Source: Uloborus plumipes
Taxonomy: Eukaryota; Arthropoda; Arachnida; Araneae; Uloboridae
DNA: 64,000 bases
Direction of reading: 5' to 3'
Assembly: GCA_038373865.1 (NCBI GenBank)
Contig: JAXGGA010005193.1
Location: 16,433-80,432 of the forward strand
In this document: in pieces, positions 1 to 12,421 of the stretch
Layout of the letters: each line of letters starts with the position of its first letter
Numbering within the stretch: position 1 is the first letter of the stretch
Made by a program: the position numbers and the translations under genes
The notes under the pieces: model-generated
The model's database searches: none
What the model was told of the DNA's origin: nothing
Seen by the model: only the letters and a program-made list of their open reading frames with translations

Positions 1-7
1 CTTTCTT

Positions 8-577
8 TTAACAGCAATGGAAATTTTTCCAGTTTTTTTTTATTAATGCAGTAGGTCTTTGATCTTTGTTTAACTTCATTACTTTATAGACTGGAGATAA
101 ATTTAATGATTGGCATACTGTATCAACTCCCTCTAAAGTTTTGTTATCTATTAATGATCCATGAGGATTAAATTCAGTGTCGTTATTATTTTTTATTATA
201 TTTTCTTCTTCATTTTTTTGAACAAATAATTTTGTGGCACAGTTGGGGCAAAGTGATTTACCTGGAATTAAATCAACGGGCAGATTTGTTGGCTTAGACA
301 AGTGCTGTAAAAGAATTTCTCTCAATCCATTTTTAATAGGGTTTTTATGAATTTGTAATGGATCACAACATTTCTTCCCAAAAATATGGTGAAATTTTAC
401 AATATACTTGTATTTGTGATAATGACAAATACTGTCTATTTCATTGGATACTCTAAGTTTAAGCAACTTCTGATCATCTTCTGACAATTTACTCACTTTA
501 ATTATTTCCTTAGGCACTCCTTGGTAATCTTGTTTATGACATTGCTCACCAATGAGAACACCCACATGACAGTTCAT
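8..577 (-). CDS. Partial zinc-binding protein of a repeat-associated family
   Basis: An open frame of 189 residues starts at an ATG whose complement lies at 577 and runs to the window edge. The middle has a CxH pair near residues 51-53, then FGKKCCDP, an HKNPIKNGLREI segment, and LIPGKSLCPNCATKLF, giving two Cys/His clusters that look like a zinc-binding module. The last third has an LNLSPV...KLNKDQR stretch. I recall this arrangement from uncharacterised, often multicopy, spider and other invertebrate proteins; this is memory, not a search. The stop near the window edge directly follows a long T run on the plus strand (33-41), so a one-base slip there may have closed the frame early and the true product may continue leftward. 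Whether it is a host gene or part of a mobile element cannot be told from here. Function unknown. Confidence 0.5.
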   Translation of the reverse strand: MNCHVGVLIGEQCHKQDYQGVPKEIIKVSKLSEDDQKLLKLRVSNEIDSICHYHKYKYIVKFHHIFGKKCCDPLQIHKNPIKNGLREILLQHLSKPTNLPVDLIPGKSLCPNCATKLFVQKNEEENIIKNNNDTEFNPHGSLIDNKTLEGVDTVCQSLNLSPVYKVMKLNKDQRPTALIKKNWKNFHCC

Positions 578-2780
578 ATTGGATAATTAAAATGTATAAC
601 AAAACTAAAGGAAATTTACAAATTAATTTTTTACTCACATATATGTAATATATTTTCCAAGTAAAAAGCAAAAAATAAAAAAAAGTAGAAGGAGCAAATT
701 AAACATGATTAAACCGAATCATTACGAGTAAGAAGGATAAAACAAGACATATTGTTCTCTCTCATGGATTTAATGGAAAGTTCATCAGTTAAAGCTACAG
801 TTTATAGAACATTATGTATGGCTCATTAAAAATAAAGAAAACAGGATTACGATAAATTTATCGTCTGAATCCCAAGACATAATTTTCTGAATAATTTGGG
901 TTTGAAAGTTTAGACATGTTTGATGCGCTGCCTCCATATCTGAATACAGGAATTTGTTTAGAAATTTGCAAACTTTGCAATGAAATATCTGAAATATTTT
1001 CTTCTGTATATGGAAAGTTAATTTAAATATTACATAGTTTCATAAAAAGGTTATTTTTTACCACAAAAAATGCATCTAACATTATGAGAAGAATAAATTT
1101 TGCATTCTGATGATTTCTTGGCATGAAAATAAATGCGATTTTTCTGACAACTTCGAAGCTCCATATCTCTAAAACTAGAACGATATCACTCATAACAATT
1201 TTGCTACATATTTACTACTATAAGAAGGTTATCCAGTTAAATTTTTGTAGATTTTCATTCAGTCCCTTTTCAGATATTAAATCTCAAAGTTAGCATTTTT
1301 TCTCCAAAATGCCAAGTTTGACAAATTATATAAAAAAAAAAGACTGTCTTCAAATCTTTCACACTACTTCTGGGAATAGTCCTATGAGATATCTATTCAA
1401 GGGAAAACTAAGTAAGGGTGAGTCTTAATTCCTTCTACTAATATTTTTATGCCAAAAATGTAAAATTTCACACAAAAAATCTTATTTTTAAGCCAATTTT
1501 ACACAAATTTGTTACTAATTATCAGAAAAATAACTGGTATAGAAATTTAGATCATTTTTTGCTCATTTAAGTGGTTTTTAAATCATTTTGATATATTTAT
1601 AAATAAAAAAGTTATAAGCATCTTCACAAAGTACTCTTTTCACGAAAAGTCGCTTCCGCAGCTACTGAAAAGTGCTTGCCAAAAAAAATTCTGAAGGTTT
1701 AAAATTTTTTAACCATTGTTTCATGCTCCCAATATAACAGTTAATTAACAGGCAAAAAGTTTTAAAAATCAAAAATAGTGTATATCATAGCAACATGGGT
1801 GTATGATCTCACATGGATTGACCCTTCTGATATTGTAATTAGTAATAACCAGACTTGTTAATATTTTAATTCTTATAATTTTATGGAATTAAATATATGG
1901 AATAACTATTGGATTCTTAAAATATTTAATTTTTTACGGATTTACAAACTATGTAACTTGTATGTTCCACAAAATAGATAAACTATCTTTAATAACGATT
2001 TCACCATACCTTTTTGGTAGCTATCGTGCATGAGGTGTTATTGCAGCAGTTTCGAACGAGGGATTATTAAAAATTAACCTCCTGTACTGACTTGCTTCAA
2101 ATATTTCTTAGTTTCATCCCTTAAAATGTAGTAGTACGACATTTCAAATATATAGAATGAAAAAGGCATACCTCAAAAAATGGGTTTTTATGGAAGTATC
2201 TTTATCAAACGCACCTTAGTAAGAAGTTGATTATTGAGAGGCTGAAAAGTGACAGCAGAAAAATAAATGTGAAAATTGTAACTTTTGCTCAATCGAATTT
2301 TTCTTCAGTTTCTTGTTGTTTAAAGATTAGTTTTCGGTAAATTTTATAAGATGTTCAAATGATAGGCAATTTATCTGCACATTGTTTCTAGAAATGTGCA
2401 CCTAAATTGGTCCTTAGAGTAATATTGATTTAAGATAGCAAATGCATTTTAGTTAATAAGTGAAATGAATTTAAAAATCATCCAAAAGTTGTGAAGTCAC
2501 TATCAACAGACATTTAAAATTATTAAATTTGGTGGACTTAGACTGACCTCTGAGAGACGCTAGTAAAAAGAATGTTTCTCACTTTTAGAACATTTTATTC
2601 TTATAAGAATCTTGTATAGAATTTAAATTTAAACTTCGTAGCTGTATAATATCCAAAACTCGATGTCGCATCAGACCAGACTGTGTAAATTGGAAATAAC
2701 TTGCAAAATGTGAAAAAATCAATATATCTGCCATCTTTTCATACCTTCTAAAAGCAGCTGGAATAGTTATCAAAAGTGCA
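578..2780. other. AT-rich stretch with no recognised gene
   Basis: I see no convincing coding region, RNA gene or clear terminal repeat in this stretch. It holds many A and T runs and short ORFs of noise length. Confidence 0.6.
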
Positions 2781-2841
2781 AAAATGTAGACGGCTCACAG
2801 AACGCTAAAACGTAACATGAAACCCTTCTAAACAGAATCCT

Positions 2842-2930
2842 TTCAGAAAAGGGAACGAAATAAATAGGGTACGCGTAAAGTCAGAAACATACGAGCATAA
2901 CAGCAGATGAAACGAAGCCGAAAAAGATGA
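2842..2930 (+). other. Possible non-coding (UTR) exon
   Basis: A pyrimidine-containing acceptor (AATCCTTTCAG) ends at 2841, and the strong donor GATGAG|GTAAGTATG follows position 2930. All three frames between them contain a stop, so it could only be a UTR or non-coding RNA exon, or a chance pairing of splice-like motifs. No linked exon was identified. Confidence 0.2.
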
Positions 2931-3038
2931 GGTAAGTATGTTTTGTAAAGAAAAATGTACCAAAGGTCAAACGCTTTGGAAGGTTAGACACATTGTCTTC
3001 ACACTTATAATCAGGTTGACGTGAAGTTTGCCCTAAAA

Positions 3039-3203
3039 GCTGTAAAATGCACAGTAATTAACTGCAAAGTTAGCAATTTTACAGTTTATTACTGTAAAAT
3101 TGACAATTTACAGTTTATTGCTGTAAAATCAGCAATTTTACAGTTTATTACTATAAAATTAGCTGTATAAAATTGTAAAAGCAGCATTCATTTTTTCAGT
3201 GTA
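3039..3203. repeat. ACTGTAAAAT-type MITE, partial copy
   Basis: Several alternating units of TTACAGTTTATT and ACTGTAAAAT are followed by TTTTTTCAGTGTA at the right edge. The same units and the CAGTGTA end recur near 48.6, 52.8 and 60.4 kb, so this is one copy of a dispersed non-autonomous family. The left terminus is not clear. Confidence 0.55.
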
Positions 3204-3251
3204 CCTGTACATAGATATAGTAAATGAGGATAAATTTATTTTTGATTTATC

Positions 3252-3771
3252 TTAAACCATTAATGAATAGCGTCCCTTCTTAGGGACGGTCCAAAAAAGG
3301 GTCTGAAGTTCTCCAAAACGAGCATTTCAACCAAATAATAGTGTTCAATTTGTACCTTGGTATTGTTTCAATTCGTTATTAACAGATTGCAGCATATAAC
3401 CATTGTAAAGTGTGTTCTGTAGCAGTTTAAATATGATCTTTATCAAAAATGACATTGTTCACAATCACAAGAAAAAAAAGCTAAGTTTTCAAAGTTATTC
3501 CCAGCTTCCTACTTTATTTTAATTACTGATTTTATTTCTTCTTATAAAATGTCTTTTTAAATATTATATTGAAAGCAGAAAAAAAATTGAGTAAAAAACA
3601 GTATGTACCTTCTGGGGTCTATCGTAAATTTAAAGGACGATTTTTCTTTCCTTAGTAAAAAAAAAAAAAATTACATGATTTTTTTTGTAATTTTTCCCGT
3701 CCATTAAACACTGTTTGTAACCAGTATAAAAAGTTTCTGTGGAAAAAAAATTTCATGCATTAATGGGTTAA
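3252..3771. mobile_element. TTAA-flanked piggyBac-type MITE
   Basis: The left end reads TTAAACCATTAATG and the right end CATTAATGGGTTAA, inverted terminal repeats directly abutting TTAA on both sides. TTAA duplication and CCC-type termini are piggyBac superfamily hallmarks. About 370 bp of this element, from the AGGGACGGTCC segment to the GGGGTCTATCG segment, recurs inverted at 36433-36806. No ORF inside. Confidence 0.65.
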
Positions 3772-3929
3772 ATAAATAAACGTAAGTAAAATAAAGTAAT
3801 TGAGCTGATCAGTTTAAGACTAGTTTTGATCTCTTATTCAAAGATATTACTTTTCTGTAATTTGAAAGCCTAATATATGTGCTTTAATTTTATTACACTA
3901 TTTTGACGGTTGTCATTATTAAATATGTT

Positions 3930-4070
3930 GCAGCCTTCGTGGCTCCTCTGTTGAAGATTTGCTTCGAATGCAGAAGGTCGTGGGTTAGATTCCTACCGGA
4001 GCATTAGGTGTTATTTCTTCCCTTCAAACTGTTTTAATTTTTTGCGTTGTATTATATATTAATAACAAAA
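3930..4070 (+). repeat. tRNA-derived SINE, copy 1
   Basis: The head folds partly like a tRNA: a T-arm GTGGG-TTAGATT-CCTAC, an anticodon-like arm TTTGC-TTCGAAT-GCAGA, and a B-box-like GGTTAGATTCC. There is no acceptor stem pairing, so it is not a functional tRNA. The head and about 65 bp of following sequence, including GTGTTATT and TTAATAA, align by eye with 60574-60714, which identifies a dispersed SINE family. Confidence 0.55.
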
Positions 4071-5720
4071 CTCAACGTCTACAGACACTGGCTGCATATA
4101 GGTTTATGTTAATTTTAAACTATCATACTAAAACTGCATTAAAAATTCCAATAATAATAAATAATGTTTCTAAATTTTCAAACTTTTGGCATTTTATTAA
4201 GCAAAAACTAAACCAAAGATTATTTAATAAGTGACTTGATTTTAAAAAATATGTATCATTAGAACCGTAGAATTTCTGTAAACCTGAAACTGCACTTTGC
4301 TGTCAATCGGGCCCAATGCTTCAAGTGGGTTAGAAAGTTCTGCTCAAAAATAATTCGGAAAAACTTGATTACAAATTGCAAAACTGTTAATATTATTAAC
4401 ATAAAAGTTCAAGGTATGAACTTGTTAATAAACTCTTATTCTAAAACTTAATACTAAAATGTATCTTTACTGAGTAATTATCCTACAACTTTAAAATTGA
4501 AAGAAACATTAGGTATTTTTTTACGTTTTCAAGACCAAAAACTCTCACGAAAAAAAGAGCACAAGGAAAAAAAGAACACTTACAAAGAACTATCTAATAT
4601 TTTTAAATTTCCTTTCAGAAAAAAGTTCGATTCTCCTGTGAAAACATTCAGCTGAAACAATCTGATAAAATTCTTTCTATAGGCCAGGATTTTTTTTGAA
4701 TACTTAAGAAGCTATACCTAAGAAGCTATAAAGCATTGTAATAGTCTTTAGACTTCAAGACTGACTAAAAGTAATAGGCCCTTTGTTTTTGCTTTTAGTA
4801 CATTTAAACTTGTTTTAATGTGCCGGTCTTATTCAATTTGTTTTTTTTTTTTTTTTTCGTCTTTTTTTACCTGAAATTTTCAGGAGATATACTTGTCGCA
4901 TATAAACATTGTGCTACAAGTAACTCAAATAATACCCGCGTTATGACATTAAAAAATAAAACGATTTATATGCTAATCATTGCCTACGCAAAAGAACATG
5001 TAGCAGTGAGTGGTAGGTTATTAAAAGCCCTTTTTTTATCCAAGGAACATTTTCTTAAAGGAGTAAGTTTTTACTAATGAGATGACAGCTTCTAAACTAA
5101 TGTTCACCTTTGCTTTATGACCCTTTCCAGAAAACCGTGTAGTCGTAAATGCGTTCATACATTGTTGCAATATTTTCCATATATTTCCAACATTAAATGT
5201 GTAAGAATTCATCTGTGTAAACTTTCTTGACAAGTATCTTCAACTTTGAGTAGCAACAAATAATATATTGTTGACGTTTAAAATGTTTTGAAATGAAATC
5301 ATTCATCGCATTTGTGAATACCTGTTGAATACATACTTATTCTTTCAATATTAGTATAAAGCGATAGAAATACAATGCAATACTTAGAATGGCAAACTTT
5401 GTAGCATATCTAAGCAACTACTTAATTTATCACTGCATGTGTAAACATTATTTAATAGACAATTGTTACATTAAATACAATTATTAAATCATTAATCACA
5501 GTTCAATTGACTGAGTGTCACGTGTAGTGAATATTATATACTCATGCATATCTTACTCATTACAATATTTATTATAAACAGCAACGTAAATTTGTTCACA
5601 AATCGCAAATTTAATGCGGCTTAAAAAATATGGTCACGGTTTTTAACACAGAAATCATTTTAAAAATCTCTAACTGACATTCGTTTACGGCTATTTAAAC
5701 TGATTCCACGTGCAACCCAT
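4071..5720. other. No recognised feature
   Basis: AT-rich sequence with a long T tract near 4842-4857. Short ORFs here are low-complexity and show no domain. Confidence 0.6.
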
Positions 5721-6032
5721 TGCACTATATGTTTTTAAAAAGTATATCATGTCGTATTTTAGAAAGTTTTTATCTGAAGAAAAATAAAATTCAAATATTT
5801 AACAAATCCTGTCATTTAAATTCTAAAATCTCAAGAGCTGTGTTTCTCTGTAGAATGAAGGAACCCAACTTCATATTGCACTATATGTTCTTAAAAAGTA
5901 CTTCATGTCGTATTTTAGAAAGTTTTTATCTGAAAAAAATATAATTCAAAGATAAAACAAATCCTGTCATTTAAATTCTAAAATCTCAAGAGCTGTATTT
6001 TTCTGTAGAACGAAGGAATCCAACTCCATATT
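5721..6032. repeat. Two-copy 156-bp tandem duplication
   Basis: The unit beginning TGCACTATATGTT at 5721 repeats at 5877 with only scattered differences. Both copies share GTCGTATTTTAGAAAG and AATCTCAAGAGCTGT. The overlapping ORF merely reads through the duplication. Confidence 0.85.
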
Positions 6033-7366
6033 TTTGATAAAATTTTATTTGTTCGATTCAAATTGGATTCTTACTCCAACGTTTGCTATTCCACTTGTCA
6101 TGATAATGTAATTTTTCTTTGGAAATTCCTGAGAAAAGCCCTTTTTTTATCGATATTAAACTGGTATGCAAAAGTACTTACTAGAAAAATATTCCTTTTT
6201 CTTCCAGTATATGGTTTTCAATACACTTAAAAAGATTGTATTACAATTTTTGTTTAAACATATGAGATTTTTGTTAATTGTAATAGACTGCTATTACTAC
6301 TTCTTTTCTAAAGCGTAGATTTTGATAGAAACATTTCAAATTCTAAATTGTATGAAAGGTCTACTGAAGGAAAAATAAAAGAGTTTTAGAAAAATCAAAC
6401 CTGCCTTAACCACCATTTTATAGCCGACTTTGCTACTCCGAGAACATTGCAAGCATAGGAATGTGCTGGAATTTATATTTTTTTAATTAATAATATGAAC
6501 AATTAATCCAGTTAAGTAAAAGAGAACATAAAGACATAACTTAGTCATCAAACAAAATTTGGAATATAAAACTTAAATTACTGTCGGAAATCTAACTCTA
6601 AGTGAGCATTTGTCCTGGTTTGTCAAATATCTATGGCGTTGAGCTACGGGACATATATGATTACGAGTTCAGAATTAAGGATAAGCTTTCGCTTCATTCT
6701 TCTTTTACTTTCGTGGTACTTTCTTAGTTTCGAGGAAATTCTTCCATAACAAAAATAAAGGTAAGAAACTTAAATTTGCATGATTTTAGAACAGTGGTAC
6801 CGAACCATGTTGTGCCCTAGCACCGTACTAAATACTAAAATCATAGCAGGAGGTCACATACAACTTAATGAATATGATTAGTCTCATCTAAATAACATTC
6901 ATAAATATGAAACAAAAAAGATAATTACAGACCAATAATTGCTGTTATCAATACATGATACTTATTTTATCTAGAATTATTTTTCAGAAATAAATTTCTG
7001 AATAGCTTATTTGGGCTCCACATTTGCGAAATTGTTACTTGTCATGCTTTTAAATGTCTAATCTTTGAACTAATCAACGGGCAATAAATGATGGATACAC
7101 TACTAACCCTATGCAAAAAGCTTTTAGTTTAGTAGAGTTCACATTTACAGCAGAAATTGTGCACCTTTTGCTTTGTTTCACGTTTTCTTAAATAAATACA
7201 TTATATAATCTTTATCTTAATTTTTTGAATAAGTAAGAGTAAAAAATTAAAATCAATCTATAAAAAATTCGATTTTTTTACTACCATTTCTAAATTTAAT
7301 TTGATTAGATGTATTTATATTTTTATACCAAAATTTTGAGCATTTTTTCCCCAAGTTTATATTTAC
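6033..7366. other. No recognised feature
   Basis: AT-rich sequence without a supported gene or terminal repeats. It would be the downstream side of the candidate minus-strand gene fragment at 7367-7890. Confidence 0.5.
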
Positions 7367-7890
7367 CAATAGTTGGAGCAAAGTAAACCTGGCAGTATAT
7401 TAATGATGTATTTAGGATATTAGGATCAATGTAGTTTTCACAATACTGCCAGTTTAAGTTTCCCGCTACTATAGTTGCCGTACTCGGCCTACGACATGGT
7501 TGAATGTAAGGTTTTTTAAAAATCAGTTTCAAACATTTTCATCGTTTAATTATAGTGTTCAGTATAAAATATAATTTCACAAATTAATCAAAAGTCAAAC
7601 CTTTTCATATTAATACAAAATTGCGAGAAAAACGTAATTTTAGCACCGGATGTCATTTTAATACCTGCATATCATAAGAATATGCACTCACTCTGAAGTA
7701 GTTTTCAAAATGTTGGATTCATTTCCTTTCTCAGAAAAATCTTTTGCTCTATCTTCTTCTTCCTGTCTTAGTAATGAAAGAGTATCGACAGATCTGAAGA
7801 TAAAAGTTTGAGGCATTGATCTCCGCTTAGCCCTTCAGATGCAAATCGCTTACTCGGGTTCTTTCAAATTCTTCCGAGTACTTATTGATT
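7367..7890 (-). CDS. Candidate three-exon gene fragment (unknown function)
   Basis: Three minus-strand segments can be joined in one frame across two introns with GT-AG ends. The first piece (about 7890-7854) ends CCCGA|GTAAGC. A 60-nt intron ending in TATCTTCAG leads to exon 7793-7692 (102 nt), which encodes an acidic, charged stretch containing LSLLRQEEEDRAKDF and ends before GTGAGT. A 203-nt intron leads to exon 7488-7367, containing LNWQYCENYIDPN, which ends before GTAAAT. Phases agree at both junctions (2 then 2, leaving 1), which single chance ORFs would not require. The first segment's acceptor is weak, and an in-frame stop lies just upstream of it. I recognise no domain. Flanking exons were not found, so this may be a piece of a larger host gene, a decayed copy, or coincidence in AT-rich DNA. 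Confidence 0.35.
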
Positions 7891-10154
7891 CTTTGGATGT
7901 TCATGTTTTCAGATTAATTTCAAAAATTTTAATTTTGCTTTTTCTTTTTTGACTGTATATCTTTATACTACTGCATTTGAAAACTCTTAGTTTGTAAAAT
8001 CTAAAATTTATTTTCCAAACATTTTTATAGCGTATATTATTTGCCTTTATTTTTTTTTTCTTTAACTATTCCGGAACCAGAGATTATGAATGTACATATC
8101 CAATACATGAGCATTATAAAAAAAGCAAAAACCAAAATGCTTGCCACGGCACCAAAATACTGACATTTCATCCTTGTTTGCGCTTATGACTCTCGAATAA
8201 ACATTAACTAAAATTATTCAGTAAAACTATTTCGTAGCACCACCCGAAAGATTTGCAAACAAGTTGTTGTTGAACCTCCATAAAGGAAGGATTAAAGTAA
8301 GGGTAATAAACTACCGGTTACCGCCTGATAACCGAGTAAAGACATAAGCGATTGCTCGAAAAATATTTACATTTCAAAGAAGAAGGAAGTTACGAGTCAT
8401 GCACTTGAACCGGTTTTTTCTTACGAAAATTTAATATCATGTATAGAATAATTTTCTGTTGAATGCAAAAAGTGAATTTTCTAGTTACAGCCTTTTCAAG
8501 CATTGTATTTTCTCAATATTTTAGTGAAAATTGTGTATTTTATTACTAGTACATAGGAGTTATCTCATATAGCTATTCATAAACAGTTAAAACATTTTTC
8601 GTAGCATTTCGAAAACCAAAGACGTAAACCAAACGGGTATACAAGAAAAAAGTAAAAATGTATCACAAAGTAGTAATCATGAATAAATTGAGTAAATAAA
8701 TAAATTTAAAAAAATAAGAAAAAGAAAAAAACGAGTGTCTCTGAAAAAGTTTTTTTTCCCTTTGTTTAAGGTTCTTTTATTATTTGATTTTAACTCTTTG
8801 TGATTTATAATTGATTATTCCAAGTTTTTTAAGGTTATAATTTTGCATTAATTTGTGTTCGTCTTTCAGATATTTTTTTAAATTAATTTTAACTCACATG
8901 CGTAAGGAGCATTCATTCATTATTTTCTCTTAAAAGTTATACTGCTATCAAACAGCAAGCATATGCCTTAAATCAAAGTATCTATGAAGCAAACAGTTAC
9001 GGTGCGTTAAAAAAAATTGAAAATAAAAATCACAATATGAAAAAAAAAAAAAAAACCTATTTATTCTTAAAAAAATCCTTTCGACAGCTTTCACAAAAGT
9101 AGAAAATAGAGTGCGCTTGTAAAGACTTGCGCTGATAAAATTCAAAAAAAAGAAAAAAAGAGAGAGAGAGAGAAAGGAAGAAAATAGAAGAAACTACTAC
9201 TACCGAATTAAAAATTTTCCTTTAATTTCTATACCTAACATTTTTTCACAACGTTATTACATTTCCACGTGTTCACCTTTCAAAACTGTAAGGTGATGTA
9301 GACAATTTTCAACTTAGCACCAGGAGCTATTGCAGTCAGAACTTACTTTTTGGAGAGTGAGTGTTTGATTCTGTTCTTATATTCATATAAACTTTAATAT
9401 TTATATTAGCCTATTAGCATTATGTATTAAAACTAGACGTTATGAGGGTGTATCTTTGATTATCTCTCTCGTTTTCTGTCCCCGAGAGTTTTTCATTTTA
9501 TAGTTGCCATTTTCAGTTTTCAATGTTAGCGCCACCTACATCACTTTAGCTAATATTGTATCAATGATGAAAAACGTAATGAGAAAGAAAAAGAAACTAA
9601 TGAATTTTCTTAATCAGTGTAAGGCTAAACATCCTGCATTTCTAATGCTATTATCTTTGAAAATTATTTTTAATTTTAGGGATCTCGTTCCTTATTTGAG
9701 AAAAATTAAAACGCCTATTTATTATTATTTTTTTTTTTATAAAAAGATAAACTAAACAAATTAAGGTTTTTCGTTTTTTAAAAATTATGTATTCGTCGTT
9801 TAAATAACTTAATTTAAATTAAAAATATTTTTCATGAAACATGAAACGCTTCAAAAACATAATGTGAACTTAATTGCCAAATAATTACTTAACAAAAAAT
9901 TTCTCTCGTTCCCCTTAATTACCTTTCTTTAATGCTTTCAATTTATCTGGATGGGAAATTTTAATTAATTTATTTCAAAAATCGTTGCTTTTAAATTTAG
10001 ATTCAAACGTTCTGTGATAAAAAATACGCATTAACTTAACATATATATTTTTAAAAGTATATTAGTGAAAAAGCTCATCATCATTATTCCCATTATTATT
10101 TTTTGGTATTTGTTTATTGTTAGTGTAAGGAAACATTATTTTATGATATGAAAT
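7891..10154. other. No recognised gene; purine tract
   Basis: Mostly AT-rich filler. A GA-rich low-complexity run lies at about 9145-9195. No supported ORF, RNA gene or element boundary. Confidence 0.55.
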
Positions 10155-10251
10155 TTTTTATATATTATATAAATTATATATTATATATATAAATATATAA
10201 TATATATAATAATTTATATATATCATATAGTATTATATATTATATAGACAT
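10155..10251. repeat. TATA-rich low-complexity block
   Basis: Almost pure alternating A/T (TATATAAATTATAT-like) able to fold on itself in several registers; a degenerate AT microsatellite. Confidence 0.85.
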
Positions 10252-12420
10252 TGGCCTTTGTAGAATTAGAGTTTTACTGAATTGGAAACTTTTGGTGTAA
10301 ATAACACATAATGTGAAAAAATTGACATTGGCCGTTTTAGAACCAAGCCACAGATATATAAATTGCTTATTTATTAATATCCTATACAAATACAAAAAAT
10401 TCCGGAGCAAGATCTTAACGTTAAATGTTATAAGTTGCAATCGGTCTAATTAGACAGAACACTTATTTAGAAATGCTAAACAGTACTGAAATTGATGAGG
10501 AACGCTCTTGTATTTGTAAATATTCTCCTAATGAATAACTCATGATATGCATAAGAGAATCGTCTATTTTCGCCTGAAGCACTTTCTTAAGATTATGTCA
10601 GCACTTAGTTGATGATGAGAAAAGCAAAAAATATCTTGGAGATAAAACAAAGTACTATTAAAGGCAAATTATTACGTGTATTGCAAGGATGTTTCAACGT
10701 ATTTAATGCATGATGTAAAATTGCACCTAATGAAAATAAAGTTAAATAAAAATATTGCTTCCTCGAAGATAACGTATCATTATAAATGAAATTGAAATAG
10801 GAGGCTCGTCTCTGTGTGTGTTTCTGGTTCATGCCCCGTGTAAACGTCAACATTTACAAACTTTTTTTTTTTTTGAAGACACCAACAATTTCTAGCATTT
10901 TCGGACTGAATTTGTGTTAAATTAACTGGAAAAGAAGTTATTTAGTATTTTATGTTGTATTTAGCACTTTTCTTATAATAGATTTTGGACCGATTGTTGT
11001 ATTAGTGTTTTGTGTAAAATAACGAAACTCGCTTTTTCAAGCCGTTTAATTGTTCAGGTAGACATTAAAACCACGATGTTCTCCTAAAGACCTCAGTTCA
11101 TATTTGAAATAAATATTCATTATTGTGAAGCATGGTGAAAAATAAATATTTATAAGTTTAGATAGATTTTGACAAGCATGATGAGGAAATACGTATAGAT
11201 CTCCCAAATTTAAGTACATAAGAGGGGTTCATGATTCAATTTAGCTCATAATAGCCTCTTTTTTTTTTTTTGTTCTTTTTTTGTTTTGCTTCACATTTAG
11301 CTTTACAGGTCTCTTGTTGGTAGGGGTCAAAGTTAGGCGGTTTTCCCCTATTTAGTTACTGTATGACTGGTACAGATGAATAGGGGAAAGACATTTATAC
11401 GGGCTAGTTGGTTTATTTTTTGGATGGGGGGGGGGGGGTGTCACGGCGTTCCGCGATACAATTTGACATCAAAAAAGGGAACAACTAGCCCCAAACGCAC
11501 ATGTCTTTAAAAAAATCAATTTATAGTTTAGGTAACGAAACGTTAATAGTTTTAGCATAAGGTATTAAGCTGCACAATCTATCTTTACATAAATACACAA
11601 TAGAGCCAAACCTTAACAATTAAAAGACCAAACACACGAAAAACAAAAATATTTACTTTCTTAGAGCAGTGCTGTACGTGCTCAGCTTTTGACTTATCGT
11701 ACACCACTGGACTAGCTAATATATCTGCCATTTGTTAGCTGTAAGATTCTATTTCACGACGAAGTGACAAATACATTTATATTTTTACTTAGCTGAGCTA
11801 TTTCAAAGCGAACAACTCACCCGCCGAACTTTTAACCCAGCTCTCACCTACATCTATTCATATTTTAAGTGTTTATAACTGTAGCAAAGAATCCATCCCT
11901 ATGGTGGGTAATTTCGGAACTGAATTTTTAATGATCATTTTATTGAAAACAAAAGAATATTGGAGGAAATAAAAATTAAATTGCCCTAGGGTACACCTTT
12001 TAAGTAAAACTGGAAAAATAATTAAATCCAATCAAAAAAAAAATATTTTTCATGAATACTTGTAACCTTCCCTTTTTTATGTAAGTCACTCATACAGTAA
12101 TTTTAAAACCTATTGTTTTCCTAATTGCAGATTTAACACAATTGTGGAGAGTTGACCTTGTCTCTTCGACAAACATTATGTCCTCCAAAAAGAGAAATTT
12201 TAACAATAAGAGTTAGCAAGTGTATCGAATATGATTGTCCTGTGAATTGTATTTAAAATATTCAGCGTCTGAGATATTGTGACACTTTCACTTCTAAAAT
12301 GTGTATCATTAAAACTATTTTTATTATATATGCTGTTCTAGGCATTAGTATATAAATGAATATTATAGAAACCCAGCTTACAAATTAACAATAAATTGTT
12401 ATTTTATGTATCCAAAAGTT
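10252..12420. other. No gene; nested small inverted repeats near 11.4 kb
   Basis: TTTTCCCCTATT near 11340 pairs with AATAGGGGAAA near 11376, and GGGCTAGTTG near 11400 pairs with CAACTAGCCC near 11482. A run of about 12 G lies near 11427. No coding region recognised. Confidence 0.5.
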
Positions 12421-12421
12421 A

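Noticed and set aside
3930..4005. Functional tRNA gene
   Set aside because: T and anticodon arms can be drawn but there is no acceptor stem; the match to 60574-60714 makes it a SINE head.
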